Shown piece after piece: positions 12,506-14,381 of a stretch of DNA of 14,381 bases. The DNA comes from JAISGQ01 sp045534445 (GTDB lineage Bacteria; Bacillota; Clostridia; Oscillospirales; Acutalibacteraceae). The stretch's first letter is position 1; each line of letters opens with the position of its first letter. Location of the stretch: positions 1 through 14,381 of the forward strand of contig JAZSJQ010000061.1 of assembly GCA_045534445.1 (NCBI GenBank), given 5' to 3'. Under the pieces are notes generated by a model that worked only from the letters and a program-made list of their open reading frames with translations, searched no databases and was not told where the DNA came from. The position numbers and the translations under genes were made by a program.

Positions 12506-13772
12506 GGCTTTGTTTCTCCTTTTCAATTGCGGCTAAAACCAGTTCCTTATATTCATTCTGATATTCTTCATATTCATTCGGGTCAATGTTGATTTCGGAG
12601 CATTGCATTGGCAAGGTGTAGTTTTCGATGATATGCTCTGCGGCACGTCCTGCAAAAACAAGGCTTTCCAGCAGTGAATTGCTTGCAAGTCTGTTTCGCC
12701 CGTGTACGCCGTTGCAGGCGGTTTCGCCTGCCGCGTAAAGCCTGTCCATAGATGTCTTGCTGTGTCTGTCCACATCGATGCCGCCCATAAAATAATGCTG
12801 GGAGGGCACAACAGGGATAGGCTCCTTTGTCACATCGTAGCCTTCCTCGAGGCAATGCTGATATATGTTCGGAAAATGTGTACGGATCTCCTCTTCGGGT
12901 ATGGGAGCCATAGAGAGCCATACATGCTCTGTGCCTTCTTTTTTCATTTCCTCGAATATTGCATTTGCAACAACATCTCTTGGCAGCAGCTCGTTTACGA
13001 ACCGCTTGCCTTTGGAGTTGAGCAGAACGGCACCTTCACCGCGCACCGATTCAGAAATCAGAAAAGCTCTGCCTTCTTTTTCGGCATACAGTGTGGTGGG
13101 GTGTATCTGAATGTAATCAAGATGCCTCAGCCTGATGTTGTGCTTCAGCGCAAGTGCAAGTGCGTCACCGGTCAGATGACGCTGATTGGTGGAGTGTGCA
13201 AACAGGCCTCCGATGCCGCCGGTTGCAAGCACGGTGTAATCAGCGGTAATGCTGATATAGTTGCCTGCGGCATCGTTTCCTATGATTCCGTAACAGGCGT
13301 TATCACAGCAGATAAGATCGATCATAGTAAAGTTTTCGATCAGTGTAATGTTCTGTCGCTGTCTGACGGCTTCAAGCAGATGTGAGGTGATTTCTTTTCC
13401 CGTTTCATCCTTGTGGAAGAGAATGCGAGGCTTTGAATGAGCACCTTCACGTGTGTAATCAAAATGTTCGCCGTCTTTTTTGAAACGAACTCCATAGGAA
13501 ACAAGATCCTCTATAACCTTACGGGAGGACCGAATCATTATATCAACAGATTCGGGGGTGTTCTCGTAGTGTCCTGCACGCATGGTATCTTCATAAAAGG
13601 AATCATAATCATTTTCATCACGAAGAACGCATATACCTCCCTGTGCCAGGAAGGAGTTGCTGCTTTGCGCTTCACTTTTAGTAACGATGGTTATTTTCTT
13701 TTCACTCGGCAGTTTCAGTGCGCAGTAAAGGCCTGCCACACCGCAGCCGACAATCAAAATATCAGTTTTCAT
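12498..13772 (-). CDS. nadB: L-aspartate oxidase, short form
   Basis: This 424-aa FAD enzyme oxidises L-aspartate to iminoaspartate for NadA. The FAD motif GCGVAGLY (9-16) is at the N-terminus. SSNSFLAQGG (37-46) and TREGAHSKPRILFHKDETG (107-125) follow; Glu109 fits the active-site Glu of the family. HGRNRLASNSLLE near the C-terminus carries the catalytic Arg. E. coli and B. subtilis NadB are about 530-540 aa. This protein stops shortly after the FAD/capping part and lacks most of the C-terminal helical domain, although the reading frame and overlap with nadC are intact, so it is a natural short form rather than a broken gene. The start is one base after the nadA stop (TAAaATG) and is probably coupled. 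Oxygen or fumarate as electron acceptor cannot be told; fumarate is likely in an anaerobe. Confidence 0.94.
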   Translation of the reverse strand: MKTDILIVGCGVAGLYCALKLPSEKKITIVTKSEAQSSNSFLAQGGICVLRDENDYDSFYEDTMRAGHYENTPESVDIMIRSSRKVIEDLVSYGVRFKKDGEHFDYTREGAHSKPRILFHKDETGKEITSHLLEAVRQRQNITLIENFTMIDLICCDNACYGIIGNDAAGNYISITADYTVLATGGIGGLFAHSTNQRHLTGDALALALKHNIRLRHLDYIQIHPTTLYAEKEGRAFLISESVRGEGAVLLNSKGKRFVNELLPRDVVANAIFEEMKKEGTEHVWLSMAPIPEEEIRTHFPNIYQHCLEEGYDVTKEPIPVVPSQHYFMGGIDVDRHSKTSMDRLYAAGETACNGVHGRNRLASNSLLESLVFAGRAAEHIIENYTLPMQCSEINIDPNEYEEYQNEYKELVLAAIEKEKQSHE

Positions 13773-13773
13773 T

Positions 13774-14381
13774 TTATTTAGCAAGCTCCAGCATTCTGTC
13801 AAGGGGGATAAGAGCCTTGCGGCGAATATCCTCGCTGATCTCTATGGTACGGTCTTCTTTTTCAAGGACTGACAGAACATTTGAAAGTGTGTTATGTTTC
13901 ATGTCAGCACAGCAGGGGTGAGGGTTGGGGAAGAAAAAGCGTTTGTCGGGGTTATCGGTAATCAGTTTGTATTCCACACCATCCTCGGTGCATACGATAA
14001 ATTCCGAAGCAGTACTGCTCTTCGCGTAATCAATTATCTCCGCAGTACTGCCGATAAAGTCTGACAGTGCGATGATTTCCGCCTCACATTCGGGATGTGA
14101 CAGAACAGGTGCATTCGGATGCAGTTTCTTTTCTGCCTTTATCTGGTCTGCTGTGACAGCAGCGTGGATAGGACAGCAGCCGTCATTGAGAATGATGTTC
14201 TTTTCGGGAACCTGCTCTGCGACAAACCGCCCGAGATTGCGGTCGGGAATGAAGAAAATGTTGCGGTTCGGCAGGCTTTTCACGATCGTCACAGCGTTTG
14301 AAGAGGTGACGCATACGTCGCTTTCGCATTTCAGCGCCGCAGTCGAGTTGATGTAGCACACCACGGCGAGGTCGTCATACT
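13774..14381 (-). CDS. nadA: Quinolinate synthase, partial (start beyond the window)
   Basis: NadA condenses iminoaspartate with dihydroxyacetone phosphate to quinolinate using a [4Fe-4S] cluster. The visible part (about 202 residues) is the C-terminal two thirds, and the frame stays open through the window edge at 14381. Family stretches are VVCYINSTAALKCESDVCVTSSNAV, with one cluster Cys, then NDGCCPIH, LSHPECEAEI and PNPHPCCADMKHNTLS, which holds the last cluster Cys. The doubled cysteines in GCCPIH and HPCC make the exact ligand ambiguous by one position. It is the first of the four visible genes of the nad operon. Its promoter and the NiaR operator are not in the window. Confidence 0.95.
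   Translation of the reverse strand, partial: YDDLAVVCYINSTAALKCESDVCVTSSNAVTIVKSLPNRNIFFIPDRNLGRFVAEQVPEKNIILNDGCCPIHAAVTADQIKAEKKLHPNAPVLSHPECEAEIIALSDFIGSTAEIIDYAKSSTASEFIVCTEDGVEYKLITDNPDKRFFFPNPHPCCADMKHNTLSNVLSVLEKEDRTIEISEDIRRKALIPLDRMLELAK

Noticed and set aside
11993..13385. Long plus-strand open frames antisense to nadC and nadB
   Set aside because: Shadows of well-identified genes; composition looks like reverse-frame translation and no start signals are seen.

Overview
The window looks like a chromosomal segment of a gut-type Clostridia bacterium, most likely Oscillospiraceae/Ruminococcus. The basis is gene content and base composition: a domain-permuted family 3 glycosidase, a Firmicutes-type NiaR repressor, a Firmicutes mobile-element Rep protein and hairpin-forming intergenic repeats. 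Genus is inference, because no rRNA or other marker gene is present.

Layout. Positions 1-682 are non-coding and rich in repeats and hairpins, ending in the promoter of a plasmid/ICE-type replication initiator (683-1495, +). Convergent to it is a two-gene minus-strand operon, a flavin-reductase-like protein followed by sfsA with a TAATG overlap. A divergent promoter region (about 2824-2920) separates this from a plus-strand operon of a large GH3 glycosidase with inverted domain order and an IlvD/Edd-family dehydratase. After a terminator and two more copies of the intergenic hairpin repeat come two separately promoted minus-strand genes: a YqhD/BDH-type iron alcohol dehydrogenase and a CaCA-family cation antiporter. 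An HD-domain nucleotidase (YfbR/HDDC2-like) follows on the plus strand. The right end is a minus-strand NAD operon, nadA-nadB-nadC-niaR, whose nadA start lies beyond the window.

How the genes work together. nadA, nadB and nadC make nicotinate mononucleotide from aspartate and dihydroxyacetone phosphate. niaR, last in the same operon, encodes the niacin-responsive repressor expected to control it. The GH3 enzyme has no signal peptide and probably cleaves imported oligosaccharides. The dehydratase beside it may belong to sugar-acid breakdown rather than branched-chain amino acid synthesis, but this is unproven. The Rep gene has no partition, relaxase or integrase gene beside it in the window and appears to be a solitary remnant or the edge of an element.

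Most genes are conserved families. I did not find a clear new multi-gene system. The parts most worth a second look are the non-coding left end (variable-stem repeats, possible pseudoknot, DnaA-box and iteron-like promoter, and a Rep start that appears to have lost its ATG), the clade of the IlvD/Edd enzyme, and the divergent promoter region.
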